Shown one piece after another: positions 38,554-51,499 of a stretch of 64,000 nucleotides of DNA (its first letter is position 1; each line of letters opens with the position of its first letter). The notes under the pieces were generated by a model. It saw only the letters and a program-made list of their open reading frames with translations, was not told the DNA's origin and did no database searches. Origin of the DNA: Sitta carolinensis (taxonomy: Eukaryota; Chordata; Aves; Passeriformes; Sittidae). The stretch covers positions 2,781,001 to 2,845,000 of the forward strand of contig CM063290.1 of NCBI GenBank assembly GCA_032173965.1, read 5' to 3'. Position numbers and translations under genes: made by a program.

Positions 38554-39770
38554 ACGCAGGAATGTAAATATAATAATTCAAGCTTCGCTTTTGTCTGGCT
38601 TACTCGCTCACCTGTAATTTTTCTCTTTATTTTTTCTGTATTAAACCCTCAGATTTTTACTGTAAATAAGTATTTATTTTTGGCTTTAACAGCTGTGGCA
38701 GACAAAACAGGAATGTGCCCTGCCTGGACATGTCAACAACTGGCAAGCACCAGCTGCATCCCTTGGCTCGTGCCCATCCAGGCCATGGCACAGATCTGCA
38801 TTGTCCCCTTCTGATTTTAGGGTTAAAAATGGGACCCGCGAGGTGTCACATGCTGCTCGCTCTCCTTTCTTAAGCTTCAGGCAGGAAATCACCCGTGGTG
38901 CTGAGCACACCTGATATTCCCCCTTTATCCTGAGGTTCCTGAGCGTGGCTCCCAGCAGAATTCCACGCTGCAGGTGCAAAGCCAGGCTGAGCCCCGGCTG
39001 GGGGGCACAGCATTAAAATGCAAATATTCTGCAGGGTACAGATGGAAACAGAGGGATGGGGAAAAAAAAAAATTCCATGCACCACCCCTTACAAACTTTC
39101 TTGTCAAACCCCTTTCCCTGAGCCACCCCATGGAAGCAGGAATCCACCCCTTGGAGCTGGGACTGCTGTCCCCCAGCAGCATCTGCTCCAAAAAAAGGGA
39201 TATTTTTCCACATTTTCACCTTTTTTTTTTCTGCTGTCCACATTTGCTTCCCCCTTTAGAGCCGAACACAATTACCTTCCCTGTTAAATAATCAAACTGC
39301 AGCTCTGCTTCAATTACACAAAAGCAATATTTGGCAATGCATAGGACAGGAATAAAGCAGAAATAAAAAGTTAAGGATGAGGTTTATAGACCTTAATATG
39401 GAGATTACAAGTGGGGTTTTTAAAGCCAGCTTGAGAATTAGTGTTTTAACAGAGGAAAGTTCAAGAAAGCAGGATTAATTCATTTCTCCTGGTAATTTCA
39501 CTGCATCTTTAGGATCAGACCTTCCACGGGTATTTTGCATGGATATGCTGGCTGGAGAGAATATGTCCCATTTGAAACCTAAAGCAGCATGGCAGAGGTT
39601 GGAAATGGCTTTTTTTAGGATTTTTAGGATCCCATCATCCCAGGCTTTTTGAGGACTCCAAAATTCTATGAAAAATCCCTAAACTTTCAACACAGCACTG
39701 TCCAACACAGAGGGATTTCAGAATTCTTAACTGAGATTGTTAACCCAGCAGTTAAGAATAAAATAGGATT

Positions 39771-40020
39771 TTATATATACATATATATATATATATAAAT
39801 AATAAATAATAAAATAGGATTTATATATATATATAAACATAATAAAATATTATTTTATAAAATAGGATATATATATCTATATCCTATATCCTATATCCTA
39901 TATCCTATATATATACATACAGGTAATCCTATATCTATATATATATGATTATATATCTATATCTATAAATTATCTACAGAAAAATAAAAATTAAAAATTA
40001 TAAATATTAATATTAATATA

Positions 40021-40067
<47 letters not shown>

Positions 40068-40071
40068 TATA

Positions 40072-40144
<73 letters not shown>

Positions 40145-40147
40145 GTA
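39771..40147. repeat. AT-rich dinucleotide block, (TA)n
   Basis: About 375 bp of nearly pure A/T. It includes repeated ATATCCT units (about 39885-39910), several AATAGGAT motifs and two long (TA)n runs that together fill 40021-40140. It lies about 1.2 kb upstream of the candidate BCHE promoter. Confidence 0.95.
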
Positions 40148-41204
40148 CAGGTAATAATAAAATAGGATTAATTCAGGATTATTCCAGGTGACAAGTCTTG
40201 CTGATCAGAACCTTTCCAGTGCAGGAAGCACTAAGTGGTGTTACTCAAACTGCGCCAGTTCTCCATGTTTCAGCCGTTCTCAGCCCATTTGGGGACATGG
40301 CCAGGTGACACACACTCCCTTCATTTCCGTGCCATCAGGGGGATGAATCATAACCCCCAAATCTTGTTAGAGGCCGCTTTAAAGCAAATTTCAGGTGCTC
40401 GTGACCACGCTTGTGCTCTCAGCCTCCTTGCCTTGAGCAGTAGAGAAGCAGCAGGAGATGCAAACACTAAAAATGCAGCTTCTGGCTTCGTCTGTTTTCA
40501 AGCGTTGTTTTTTTCCTTCCTTTCCTGTCAGAGCTGTGTCTTCCCCTCCCTGCTCCTCTCCAGAGAGCCCAAGGCACCCGGAGCAGCCTCCTGCTCCGAG
40601 GCACTGCTTTGCTAAATGCAAAATGTGGAGTTTTCTGACAAGGTGACCCTGGGAGAAGCGAATCCACGGTCTCAGGCTGTTTCCAAGGCACCAGGAAACT
40701 CCAAGTTCAGCCTTGGGGTTACCTGGATGTCTTCAGGTAACTGTCAGACCTCTCCACTATTGCCCTTCAGACTATTGTGCTGTGCTTTTAAAGAAAACTA
40801 AGCCAAATTCTAAAATTTTTTCCCCTTTAATTAAAAAAATTAACATATAAATTAAAGTTTCACAACTGTGTGCTGTGAGAGGAAACACTTCTTTTAGTTA
40901 TTAGCTTGCTAAAAATACCTGTGTGAAAATTAGAGATTAAATACATTTAATGCCCTCAGTAATTGTGTGGAGAGACATCGTTTTCTCAGTGATCCTATGG
41001 GAGAATGGAAAAAAAGGAGGTGCAAACCAGTGGGTGACATATATTTTATACATATATATGCTGTACACCTACATGCATGTATGTATTTATACTCTTGTGG
41101 GTTTTGCCTTTATATTTTATAATATCTTTATCCATCTATCTAATGAGTTTTTATAAGGTTATGTCATTGTTTTATTTAGGGCAAGGTTCTTAATATCTAG
41201 GTTC

Positions 41205-41385
41205 TGTGGGCCTGCCCACCCTCCCAGGGAACAATTCCTGCCCCAAATCCCATCTAAACCTCCCCTCTCTCAGTTTGAAGCCATCCACCCTTGTCCTGTT
41301 GCTCTGTGCTCTTGTAAATTCTCCCTTTCCATTGATCTCCAGGACTTAGCAGAGCTGAGAAATCTTTGAAAGATATTTGGCAAAG
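41205..41385 (-). mobile_element. CR1 LINE 3' fragment
   Basis: The plus strand reads 'cccatctaaacctcccctctctcagtttgaagcc...cccttgtcctgttgc', the standard antisense CR1 3' region. Both ends are truncated. Confidence 0.85.
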
Positions 41386-42026
41386 CACCTATCTCAGATG
41401 TTTCTGGTGGAGAGCACGAGCCTTTCTCCCAAGGTGTTCCCTGACCTTGTACACGAAGAGCCCCGTTCACCAGTTTTGGTCCAGCCCTTCCAAGCCATGC
41501 ACAGCTCAAAAACAGCACCTGGGCTCCTGCCAGGCTGACTGGGCTGAAAATCTTCACAGGTGTCACCTCAAAGGATGTCCCACACCAAGAGTGGGCAAGC
41601 CCAGGGAATATTTACACACTCACTGTCTGTAAAAGTAGGAAACACCCTTATTTTTTTTTAACAGCTGAGGGGGGAAATCAATAAGCAAATTATACCCAAA
41701 CTATATTTGATGTCATTCCTGTGAAGTGTGGGGAGGCTGTTTCAAACTTCAGCTCTGGTGAACTGCCCTGGGAGGGCTCAGCTCTCTCGCTGGTGCCTGG
41801 CTGGATTTCCACGCCGAGCATCTGCGTGACCTTGGCTCCAAGTTCTGAGCAGAGAAACAGCCGTGGGGAGAAGGAGCAAAGCCGAGCTCCCAAAGGTCAC
41901 CCTGCAGACAGGGGGAAGATTGCTGAGAAGGGGACAGTTAGCAGCTCAAGGGGTGGCAGGCAAACACATCAAAGCTGCGAGCTGTGAAATCTCCAGGTTA
42001 GAGAAGAGCAGGCAGAAGCGGGGGCT

Positions 42027-42074
<48 letters not shown>
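42027..42074. repeat. Perfect (CAG)16 triplet repeat
   Basis: Sixteen uninterrupted CAG units. Frames across it read poly-Ser, poly-Gln or poly-Ala, but no surrounding gene is evident, so it is treated as non-coding. Confidence 0.97.
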
Positions 42075-42075
<1 letters not shown>

Positions 42076-42746
42076 GAGTTGCTGATGCTCAGCCCTGGGG
42101 CTTGCAGCCACGTTATTCCACGGTGAATATTGGAGATAAATCATTGCCTTGTCCTTCCAGCCCATCCTGCTTGCACAGCATCTCCTCATGCCCCGATGCA
42201 GTGACCCCAAAGGGTTGCACCTCTCAACCATTCCTGTATTTTTTCCTGATCTCACCCTTGTTAGGAGGCTGCCCACCTGTATAAGCACGATTTAAACCAG
42301 GGACCCCCTAAAAAAACCTGGGCAGGGGTGAAGTGGTGCTACAGGTGGTGGTAGCTGATGGTCAAACCCATCTGAAATTCTGCTGTTATTCTGTTTATTC
42401 CAAAAAGCCTCACCCCAGAGGGGCTCCCAGGACCAGCAGAAGTGCCCAACAATAGATCGAAGGGAAATTTGATAATACAGGAGATATCAGTGTTTCAGGT
42501 ACACATCACAAAAATGGGTACCAATTTATTAAGTCTACAGAAGACACTAACACTCCTGTAAGCCATTAAACATGATTATATTTTCCCCTTATTGGTTCAA
42601 TTATGATCTGCTGTACCTTTCTCCTTATTACTCTAATTATAGATCGGTATAATTTCCTCTTTATTAGCACAATTATGGTCTGTATTTGTATAAATGTCTT
42701 GGAAAAATCACTGTGAAAATAAAGCCAGTGAAGAGATAAAGGCACT

Positions 42747-42750
42747 GTTG

Positions 42751-42818
<68 letters not shown>

Positions 42819-42820
42819 TA
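42747..42820. repeat. (ATT)n microsatellite
   Basis: About 22-24 TTA units follow three TTG units. Confidence 0.95.
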
Positions 42821-43621
42821 TTTTTGTTTTGAACGTTCACATATTCTTAGCTCCTTGTGGTATTACATAATTCTGTATTTTGTCTCATAGGGATCAGGTT
42901 CAATGAAGAAAATAAAAAATGATTAATGTGTACTCAATATGACTTGCACACCATTATTGCAACCTGGTGTTTAGCTTGCAAGAGAAAAACTAATTAAATT
43001 TTAAGTTAGGTTTCACAGATTTCTGCAGACATTAATTAATTGGCTGTAAAACTTTTTTCCCTTTCTGTTTCCTGTTTCTTTCCCATAGATAGTAAAGCCT
43101 TAATTGTTTAAAATAAAGATATCTGAATTTCCATGATCACCTAACAACAGCAGCTTGAAATTCACCATGTTATGTCCTCCCATACCAAAACTCTGTGAAT
43201 AACTAAGAAGTTTGGTGGATCAATGAGCTCATTTGAATCTCTTAGGTAGAACCTGTATCTGAAAAGTGGGAATTCTTCCCAGTCCTTCCAATTCTCACTT
43301 TTTAGGCTCTGTCTGACATGATCCTCAGTCTTTGAGTTTCTGCACTCACGAGAGAGAGATGACGCCTCTGATGGAAATGCCAGAAGGATGTTCAAAGGTT
43401 CAGCCCAAGCCACTGCAGTTCTCAGATTCCAATTTCATCCAGCACGGTGAGAATAGGAATGAAAAAATTGCTCCTGACACCAACACCTGTGGGTGGGAAG
43501 TTACAGAGGGAGCAAGGCCAGCGTGTCCCAGTCCCAAAAAAGGGTCACAGCTCCTGGATGTGTCACAACCAGGGATTTTAGTGGGAATAGTTGGGTGTTT
43601 GTCATGAGATAAAGCTCAGGT

Positions 43622-43862
43622 CCGGTGGTGCCCTGCCTGGGTCTGAACTTTGTGGAGAGGAGATTTGAGAGATCCCTGTGCAGCTGGGCTGCACCTTCCC
43701 AAAAGCTGTGCTCCAGCAGGAGGAAAACAGCAGGGATGGAGGGATTTAAAGGATGTGTGGATGTGGCACTTGGGGATGGTTTAGTGATGGGCTTGGCAAT
43801 GCTGGGTTTGTGGTTGGACTTGATCTTTTCCAACCTAAATGATTCTGTGATGTGTTGGTCAA
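43622..43862 (+). mobile_element. CR1 LINE 3' end with tail
   Basis: The sense CR1 3' end is visible: ggtttgtggttggacttgatc, then ttttccaacctaaatgattctgtgatg, which includes the terminal ATTCTGTG unit. The 5' part (from about 43622) is diverged. Confidence 0.75.
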
Positions 43863-43932
43863 CATCAGCACACACTTTATTTTGCCTCATCATCACAAAA
43901 AATATTCCAGAGCCATTTTCCCTTTGTTTTCT

Positions 43933-44206
43933 ATAATTCCCAGTAGATTTGATCTTTCTGGCTTTTTTGTTTCATGAAAGAAATATAACTTTGGGTGTAA
44001 CAGATGAAGACGTTGTGCTCATTTTGTTACCACTGAGGCCCCAATGCCAACCTTTCCAAGAAGTATAATTCCCAGCACATTTGAGATTTTATCTTTTTGG
44101 CTTCTTTGTTTCATGAAAGAAATATAACTTTGGGTGTAAGAGATGAGCCTGGAAGAGGCTATGCTCATTTTGTTGCTGCTGGGGCACCACATTCCGACCT
44201 TTCCAA
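43933..44206. repeat. Tandem duplication of about 132 bp (two copies)
   Basis: Copies start at 43933 and 44065 with ataattcccag. Each contains tttgtttcatgaaagaaatataactttgggtgtaa near its start, then gctcattttgtt and acctttccaa. They are diverged, so this duplication is not recent. Confidence 0.85.
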
Positions 44207-45732
44207 AGAGCCATGCCCAGATCCCGTTGGGAAAGGGGCTTGGGAAAGCTCTTTCCCAGCAGAGAAACAAACTTCTCAGGCTGGGTGACTTTTCAGCAGA
44301 AGGCCACCTTGTCCTGTGGCCGTGCAAGTGTGGTGTAAGCAGGAAAATCTCATTATAAACATCTGTGCAAATTGTTCGGGGAGAGGCCGCGATGGGCCGG
44401 GAGCAGATAATCCATCACGGGGCCATCTGCTTGAAAAAGCAGCCCTGTCAGAACAGGTGGCTTCCTGCTAGAATACAGGAGACTCCCTCAGGTGTTGCTG
44501 TATGTTTATACATTAAGTACATAACGTTAAGTGAAAGGTAAGGTGATGTGCAAAATACGATGCTCAGTACGGATTTGGAGGGTACAAATCAAAATATTGA
44601 GGCCACATTGATTCCAAAGTTTACCCATGTAGGGCTGTTAGGAAATGTTTTATTACAGAGGAGTTAGAGTTGTCTTTCATCAATTTAATAACAGTGCATT
44701 CTGCTCATGATCATCCTGCCCTGTGCAGATCCCTGATGGTTCAACACCCCACAAACTTCTCTTTCATTTGCACTATGAAAACCGTACAAGTCTAAACCAT
44801 CAATTTTTCCATTCCCTTGCCCTCTATCATGTCAGAGCATTTTAACTCTAAAAATGATCCTTGAGTGTTCTTTCCCTTAGCAGGGGTTGCAAGAGGTTGA
44901 AACAGGAAAGGGAAGCTTCAGTTCAGTGCTGGAGAACCTGGCAGAGCTCACGGACCTGAGCTGGGCAGAGGAGGTTCAGTGGCTGCAGGAAAGTTCTGAT
45001 TCTCTGCTCATTTTCTCCCTTTTGCCTGGAGGCAGGCTCAGTACAAAATGCATGAAGAGAGAGTCCAGGGCCTGAAAGATTTTCTGTTTAAGTTGTCAGA
45101 CCAAGGAACCTGGGAAATTGAAAGATGTGCCCAAAACCATAAGAACAGACTGGATTGCATTCAGACACCCAGAACCTCAGGACATCACCATCCTGTTTGG
45201 CTTGTTTTAAACACTGCACTTTTATAGCTGCAGTTTTCTAGATTTTCTCTCAATATATCACCAAAAATAGGGACCTTTTGATGGTAATCTCGAATAAAAG
45301 CATCATTTCCATCCGTTCTCCACAGTAAACAGAAGCCAGCCCTTGGGATTCCGAGGCTGCATTTTCTCGAAGTACCTACAGGCAATAACCAGAAGATGTT
45401 CTGCAGTATATTGATATTCCTGGGCTCCTTAGCTGGCAGCCACCCCCCGGGGAAGCAAACCCCGTCGGGATCAGGCAGCCCAGGAGCTGCCAGTGCTGCT
45501 CGCTGGAGCCAGCAGCACAGCTGTGAATCTTGTGTGCACCGCAATCAACCCCAGCGGAGGCTGCAGCGAGGATTCCATCTGGGAATGGGCTCGGAAGGCA
45601 CAGATGGAACCTCATGGCACAAACCCCTGTGCCTTCCTTTCTGCCAAAGCAACAGCTCGCTCACGCTGGAGAAAGCCCACAGCGGGTGGGTGCTGCCCAG
45701 TTCCACGGGGACTGCCTCCCTGCAGCTTCCAT

Positions 45733-45795
45733 AAAACAGAATCGCAGCACCATTAAGGCTGGCAAGGACTCTCAGTCTCTTTCCCAGTGCCCCCG
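45733..45795 (-). mobile_element. Short CR1 3' remnant
   Basis: The plus strand reads 'aacagaatcgcagcaccattaaggctggcaaggactctcag', like an antisense CR1 tail. The fragment is small and diverged. Confidence 0.4.
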
Positions 45796-45874
45796 GAGGA
45801 ACAAAGCACGGTGGAGAGGACTTGCTCAGTGAAAGCATTCAAGTGATTTTAATTTTCGTGTTCGCGCAAAAGGG

Positions 45875-45913
<39 letters not shown>
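45875..45913. repeat. Poly-A tract (39 A)
   Basis: An uninterrupted A run with no recognised retrocopy before it. Confidence 0.9.
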
Positions 45914-45916
<3 letters not shown>

Positions 45917-47104
45917 TAAATCCCATCACCAGCTGCTGAAAACATCGGAGATTTTGAATGTCACACGAAGAATTGGAAGTGCCTGTGGGGCTGCTTCTCT
46001 GATTGAGCCCATTTGTAGCTGTATCACAAATGAGCCGCCCTCCCCACTGAAAGGCCATTTACCAGTGGTTAGGATTTAGCCATTGAAAAGGGAAAAGCAA
46101 TTTGCTCACCCTCCTATGCTGCCTTTCCTCTCCTTCTCCTTATATTTCACGCCCCCCTCCCCGAATTTTAGTCACTATTCATGTTGCCAAAATAACTCCA
46201 GCGATGTCCTTCCATGCAGAGGGTAAAATAATTCCTCTAGTAAATGTTAACAGCAGCCATAAAGCAGCAGAATAAAATAGCACCAAGAGAAGCAATCAAT
46301 AAAAATCTGTACAAAAATTAAGTATTGGTGCATGAGATAAGAAAGGGCCTGAGTGTTTTACAGAGAAACCTGGAAGCTATTCCAGAGAAGATGGGCAAGG
46401 AGTAAAATTTATCAAATGTTGCTGGGATAATTAAAGCGGAACAGACAGGAAACAAGGTGTTTGACCAAAGGGAATGTAAGTGAATGGATCCAGCTCTTTC
46501 TGTGCTTCCCAAATCATTGTCTTCCTGGGCTTAGGTGATGCCAGAGTGTCACCATGAAAATGATTTTCAGCTAATTCTGAAACAAGTCTTACCATGATGG
46601 GTGCCTGGGCAGGGGGAATTTAGTTTGTGCTGAGCATCTGGTGCATGAGAAATGGGGCACAGAGGTTCTCAGAGTGGGATAAAAAATACAAAGTTAAAAT
46701 AATATAAGCAAATAAAAAGCAAGCAGAAGTGCAGCGTTAACAGCACCAGAACCTTCTGCTTGGAAAGTTGTGCTGGGTCACTCCAGGGCTGGATTGGTGC
46801 AAGGAAAATCAGCTACGAGCAGCCACAGTGGGAAAAACCTTTCCATTTATATATAAATGGGGGCAGGAAGGTGGGACTCATCCAGGGAAAGCCACGAAGC
46901 AACTTCTGCCAGCACACTCAGGCATCCCCAGAGCAATGCCAGACCCTGGGAGCTGACAGAGCTGGGTGGAAGCGTTTTTGGGAAGCACTGAGGGACAGGG
47001 AGGAGTTTGCCTGGGACAGAGCCAGCCAGGAATGGGGGCTGGAGCTTTTGGCAGGGCTGGAATCTCAGCAGCAGGGAGAGCAAGAGGTGGGATGAGGGCA
47101 GGCC

Positions 47105-47442
47105 ATTTGTCAGCAGTAATTTAGTGTATTACCAGGGATGTCTTCCCTTCATGGGGTCACTGAGGTTGGAAAAACCCTTCAGGATCCTCCCGTCCCATTC
47201 CCTCAGCACTGCCAAAGCCACCACCAAACCGTGTCCCCAGGTGATGCACCCACTCATTTTAGGAACATTTCCAGGGATGGTTCCCTTGCCTTTTACCCCT
47301 TCAGAGAGGAATTCTTCCCTGTTATCCAGCCAAACCTGCCCGGGGGTCACCTGAGGCCTCTGCTCCTGTCACTTCTCACCTGGAAGAGGAGACCCACCTG
47401 GGTGTGACCCCCTCCAGGTACTTGGAGAGAGTGAAATGGTGA
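47105..47442 (-). mobile_element. CR1-like segment, left arm of inverted repeat
   Basis: These 338 bp pair with the reverse complement of 48216-48553. There are about 12 mismatches and no indels, roughly 96% identity by manual alignment. The plus-strand wording (cactgaggttggaaaaaccc, ccatttcac-type ends) resembles antisense CR1. The outermost 60 bp beyond the 'aggttgg' site are not typical CR1 tail, yet both arms share them. Confidence 0.8.
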
Positions 47443-48215
47443 AGGGCTCTGGCAGCATCAGGCTGAAATAAAGCCATCCTCACCCAGTTATTAGCATTGT
47501 GTCCCTCTGACACGATGCCTGGAGTGTTTCTCCACGGGGCAGCTGCTGGGGTGCATCATGTCAGAGCACAGATGGAGCTGTTCGTGGCTTTTAATGTGAT
47601 CCTCTGGATCCTTCATTGATAAGCTCAAACCATTAAGCAAAGACTGAAAATTCTCTCCATTCACAGGAAAATGATGAAACTTCCAACCAGAGCATCCACG
47701 GATCCAGTGGATGCTGGAAGAAATCTGAGTTGTTATTCTCCACGTGTCCACCTGTTCTTGGGTTAATGACTGAGAGTTACAAGCAGCTTTTCAAAAATAT
47801 AACCAGAAAATATTGCCGCTCATTTCCCTGGCAGACTGCTTGCATCACTTTAATTTAGGAAGCAAACCGTGTTACAACAAACACAGACACGCAAATGAAG
47901 CAAAAAATGGTGCTCGTTTTGTTGCTTTCCAAATTTAAGCTGACCTAAATAATTAAATACAAAATTTACAGCAGCAAGAACGCAATTTGGGGGACAAATA
48001 CGGGCACGCAGTGAATTTGTAGGACAGAATTTGTTCTCCTCTGAGTAAAACTGATTCACCATCTGTGTGTACTGCAAGCAGCTTTCCCTTTGGGGGCAAA
48101 CACAGTGCAGACCCTCTCCACTGTCCCTCAGTTTACCATGGGCAAAGGAGCATTTTCCTTTATCCCAGCAGGAGAACTGGGATTGTTTTCTGAGTGGGTG
48201 TTTGACGCTCACTTG

Positions 48216-48553
48216 TCACCATTTTACTTTCTCCAAGAACCTGGAGGGGGTGACACCCAGGTGGGTCTCCTCTTCCAGGTGAGAAGTGACAGGAGCAGAG
48301 GCCTCAGGTGACCCCCGGGCAGGTTTGGCTGGATAACAGGGAAGAATTCCTCTCTGAAGGGGTGAAAGGCAAGGGACCCATCCCTGGAAATGTTCCCAAA
48401 ATGAGTGGGTGCATCACCTGGGGACACGGTTTGGTGGTGGCTTTGGCAGTGCTGAGGGAATGGGACTGGAGGATCCTGAAGGGTTTTTCCAACCTCAGTG
48501 ACCCCACGAAGGGAAGACATCCCTGGTAATATATTAAATTATTGCTGACAAAT
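48216..48553 (+). mobile_element. CR1-like segment, right arm of inverted repeat
   Basis: This is the reverse complement of 47105-47442, of exactly the same length. Homology stops abruptly at both ends. The 773-bp spacer (47443-48215) is unique sequence with no gene. Confidence 0.8.
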
Positions 48554-49629
48554 CCTTTGTGTTGACGCGAGAACTTGGAATAACTCTGTGGAACAGCAGG
48601 GGAAGGAGAGCAGGGAATGAATCCTGTCAGTGCTGTTCCCAGCACCCAGGGCAGGAGGAGATGTCAGCTGAACCCAGCGGATCTGAGCTCCCCATCCAGG
48701 CACCAACAAACCCAAATCAGTGTCTGAAGGGATGGGTAATAATTACAGAGTGATCAAAGCACTCCAGGCAGGCACACCTGACATCCCAGTGCTTGCCAAG
48801 GATTTCTAGAGACCTGGAAAATACCCAGGATTCTCCAGTCTGCAGCGGGATGTGTGGGAAGCTGGGACAGCTCCTTCCCGGGGTTTGGGTTCTGTCCATG
48901 GTTATGGTTAGCCCAGGCACAGCTCAGCATCCTTCCCGGGGCTGCTCCAGAGGGATCCAGGACCTGCATCCCCTCCCTGTGCCTCACTGGGATTCAGGGA
49001 CAAGCTGGGAACAGCAGCATTTGGTCTTTGAGCATTTTGTCCTCTAATTCAGCACTCAAGGAAGACAATTCTTTCTTTTATTCTTTCTTCTTTTTTCCCC
49101 CCTCATTCTACACTTTTCCAAAGCTCTTTGTATAATTTTTCAGAAAGATCCTCACTGGTGTTCAGAGTATTTTGTCCTATTTATGTAACAATGTGTTCCC
49201 TCTGTAATAAACCAAGGCAGAATAATAAGTGTTTCCGTGAATTTCAGCAGAATTCATACACGTTGGGTCACAAAAACAGGAGTGAAACTTAAGAGAAAGC
49301 TTAAGAGTCGGTTTAAATGCGTGAGTCACACCTCCAGTGGACTCCAGTGCTTTCCTGAGAGTGATTGTGAGTCATTCCTCACGCAGGGACTGGGCTAAAG
49401 GACAAAGAGGGAGCAGTGAGACACCTCAGCCTTCCGTGTGGAGACGATCCTACAGGAATATTCACTGCACAAAAATAATGAGACTTTTGCTCCAGAGCAC
49501 TTCAGTCCTCCAGTGGCTTTGAAAATCCCTTTGCTCTCAGCTCCAAAGATACAGAGGAAATCAAAGGTTCTTTGTACCAAGCAGAGCAGGACTGAGCAGT
49601 CTCTGGTTTAGGTGAATAACCCAGACAGG

Positions 49630-49950
49630 GTTACTCCAGTCCTGGAAAACCAGAGTTACTCCAGTCCTGGAATATCAGGGTTACTCCAGTGCCTGGAATA
49701 CCAGAGTTATTCTAGTTCTGGAATACCAGGGTTACTCCCAGTCTTGGAAAACCAGAGTTACTCCAGTCTTGGAATACCAGGGTTATTCCCATCCTGGAAA
49801 ACCAGAGTTACTCCAGTCCTGAAATACCAGGGTTACTCCAGTGCTTGGAATACCAGGGTTACTCCCAGTCATGGAAAACCAGAGTTACTCCAGTCCTGGA
49901 ATAGCAGGGTTATTCCCATCCTGGAATACCAGGGTCACTCCAGTGCCTGG
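49630..49950. repeat. 25-26-bp minisatellite, about 12.6 copies
   Basis: Twelve units of the form GTTACTCCAGTCCTGGAATACCAGR, 25 or 26 bp each, plus a partial 13th. Variants at positions 9-15 recur every five units: unit 5 resembles 10, 6 resembles 11, 7 resembles 12. This gives a higher-order period of about 127 bp. It runs directly into a CR1 3' end. Confidence 0.95.
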
Positions 49951-50092
49951 CAGTGCCCAAGGCCAGGCTGGATGGGTTTGGAGCAGCCTGGGATGGTGGA
50001 AGGGGTCCCTGCCCATGGCAGGGGTGGCACTGGATGACACTGAAGGTGCCTTCAAACCCAAACCCCTCTATAACTCCATTATTCCATGAAAG
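49945..50092 (+). mobile_element. CR1 LINE 3' end
   Basis: Sense CR1 3' sequence is clear: ggctggatgggtttggagcagcctgg, then ccctgcccatggcaggggtggcactggatgacac, and a tail ending in ccattattccatgaa. The 5' side abuts the minisatellite. Confidence 0.85.
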
Positions 50093-51499
50093 AGCCTTGC
50101 CCAGTGCCAGGAGCAGTGCCAGCACAGGACTGGAAACCCCTCTCCAGTCACAGTCAGTGGCTTTTGTCCCATCCTGCACGATCAGAAAAGGAACTGAGTA
50201 TGTAGTTTTGTTCAGCACCCACATCTGCATTGCTGGCAATCACACAGCCTGTGCTTCACAACCAAGCAAAACAGCAAATGTAATTAATGTTACTTGGAAA
50301 TTCTCTCTGAGCACGTTTGCCACCCAAATCATTTCACTGCCACCTCAGAAGCTACACTCTGACCAACACCACTTACCCTGAAGACACACAAGAAAGAGAA
50401 GAAATATTATTATTGGTGTCTGAATATTCAGTCCATGTAAATGCACTATATACTTTGCTTGGCTTTGTCATAATACAAAAAACAAGGCAAACTTCCAATT
50501 TTTTTCTGCTCACACTTTCCTTTTGTCCTTTTTTAATATTTTTTCCCCCAGATTTTGCATAGAACATATTGCAAGATGTTTTGTCTCGGTTATATCCCTC
50601 TAGTTATTATCTTGAAAGCAAAATTCAGACATATCCAGCACCTTGAGGTTTCACAATCAGGGATGTTGGGAAGGACCTGTTACTTCATCTTTTTTTTTTG
50701 CATATGCCCTTGCAGTCTGCTGTTTTCTATTTATTCTGAAAACCTCGGGTAAAATGGAACCTTACAAATGAATTAATGAGGACAGGCTTCAGTTCTGTGC
50801 AGGCACCGAGCTGGGATCTGGGAAAGGGAAATTCCTGTGCAGACCCTGATGCACTGGAATAACCAGAAACCACCAGGTTGTGCTGTTGCCCTTAAGCAAT
50901 GCTGTGCTCAGCTCCTGGCTGCGGTTTCTCTGGGAAGACCCTGAAATCCTGGAAAACCAATTCTCTCAGACCCATTTTCACTTGTGATTATACAGCTCAG
51001 GATTTTCCCCCCCGATTTTGGCTCGCTTTGAAAGCCACCAGCAGTGTTTGCTGGCCATGGAATTCGGGTAGGGAAAAGAATAAAAATAAACAGTAAAATT
51101 AAGAGTATTTGAATAATGAAAATGAAACAATAGGAACGAAATAATTAAAAATAAATCAGCCATCAGCATAGCCTTAGGATGTAAACACTGCACAGCTCAT
51201 CCAAATAGTTTTTAGTTTTTGATAGTTTATACCCAACCTATTTATTTTTCTTGCAAACTTCTAAACAAAATCAATTTTTTCAGGTATCCCATTGCACATT
51301 TTCTAGCTAAACCACAGCTAAACTGAGCAGATTTGTTTCCACATGACTGAGCAACTCAGACAGTGGAGAGACCCAGAGTTACTTTCCCACTCTGTCTGAC
51401 TAAAGAGATGTGCTAATTGCAAAGGAGTAATAACAGTTCTCATTAAATAGAGAATATTCAGGAATGGCCATGCAGAATCTGAACAAAGGTAAATCAACA

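Noticed and set aside
41863..42288. Poly-Ser and poly-Ala reading frames across the CAG repeat
   Set aside because: Short frames with no conserved flanks; explained by the triplet repeat.
45875..45913. Poly-A tract as the tail of a processed pseudogene
   Set aside because: No spliced-gene-like coding sequence precedes it on the plus strand.
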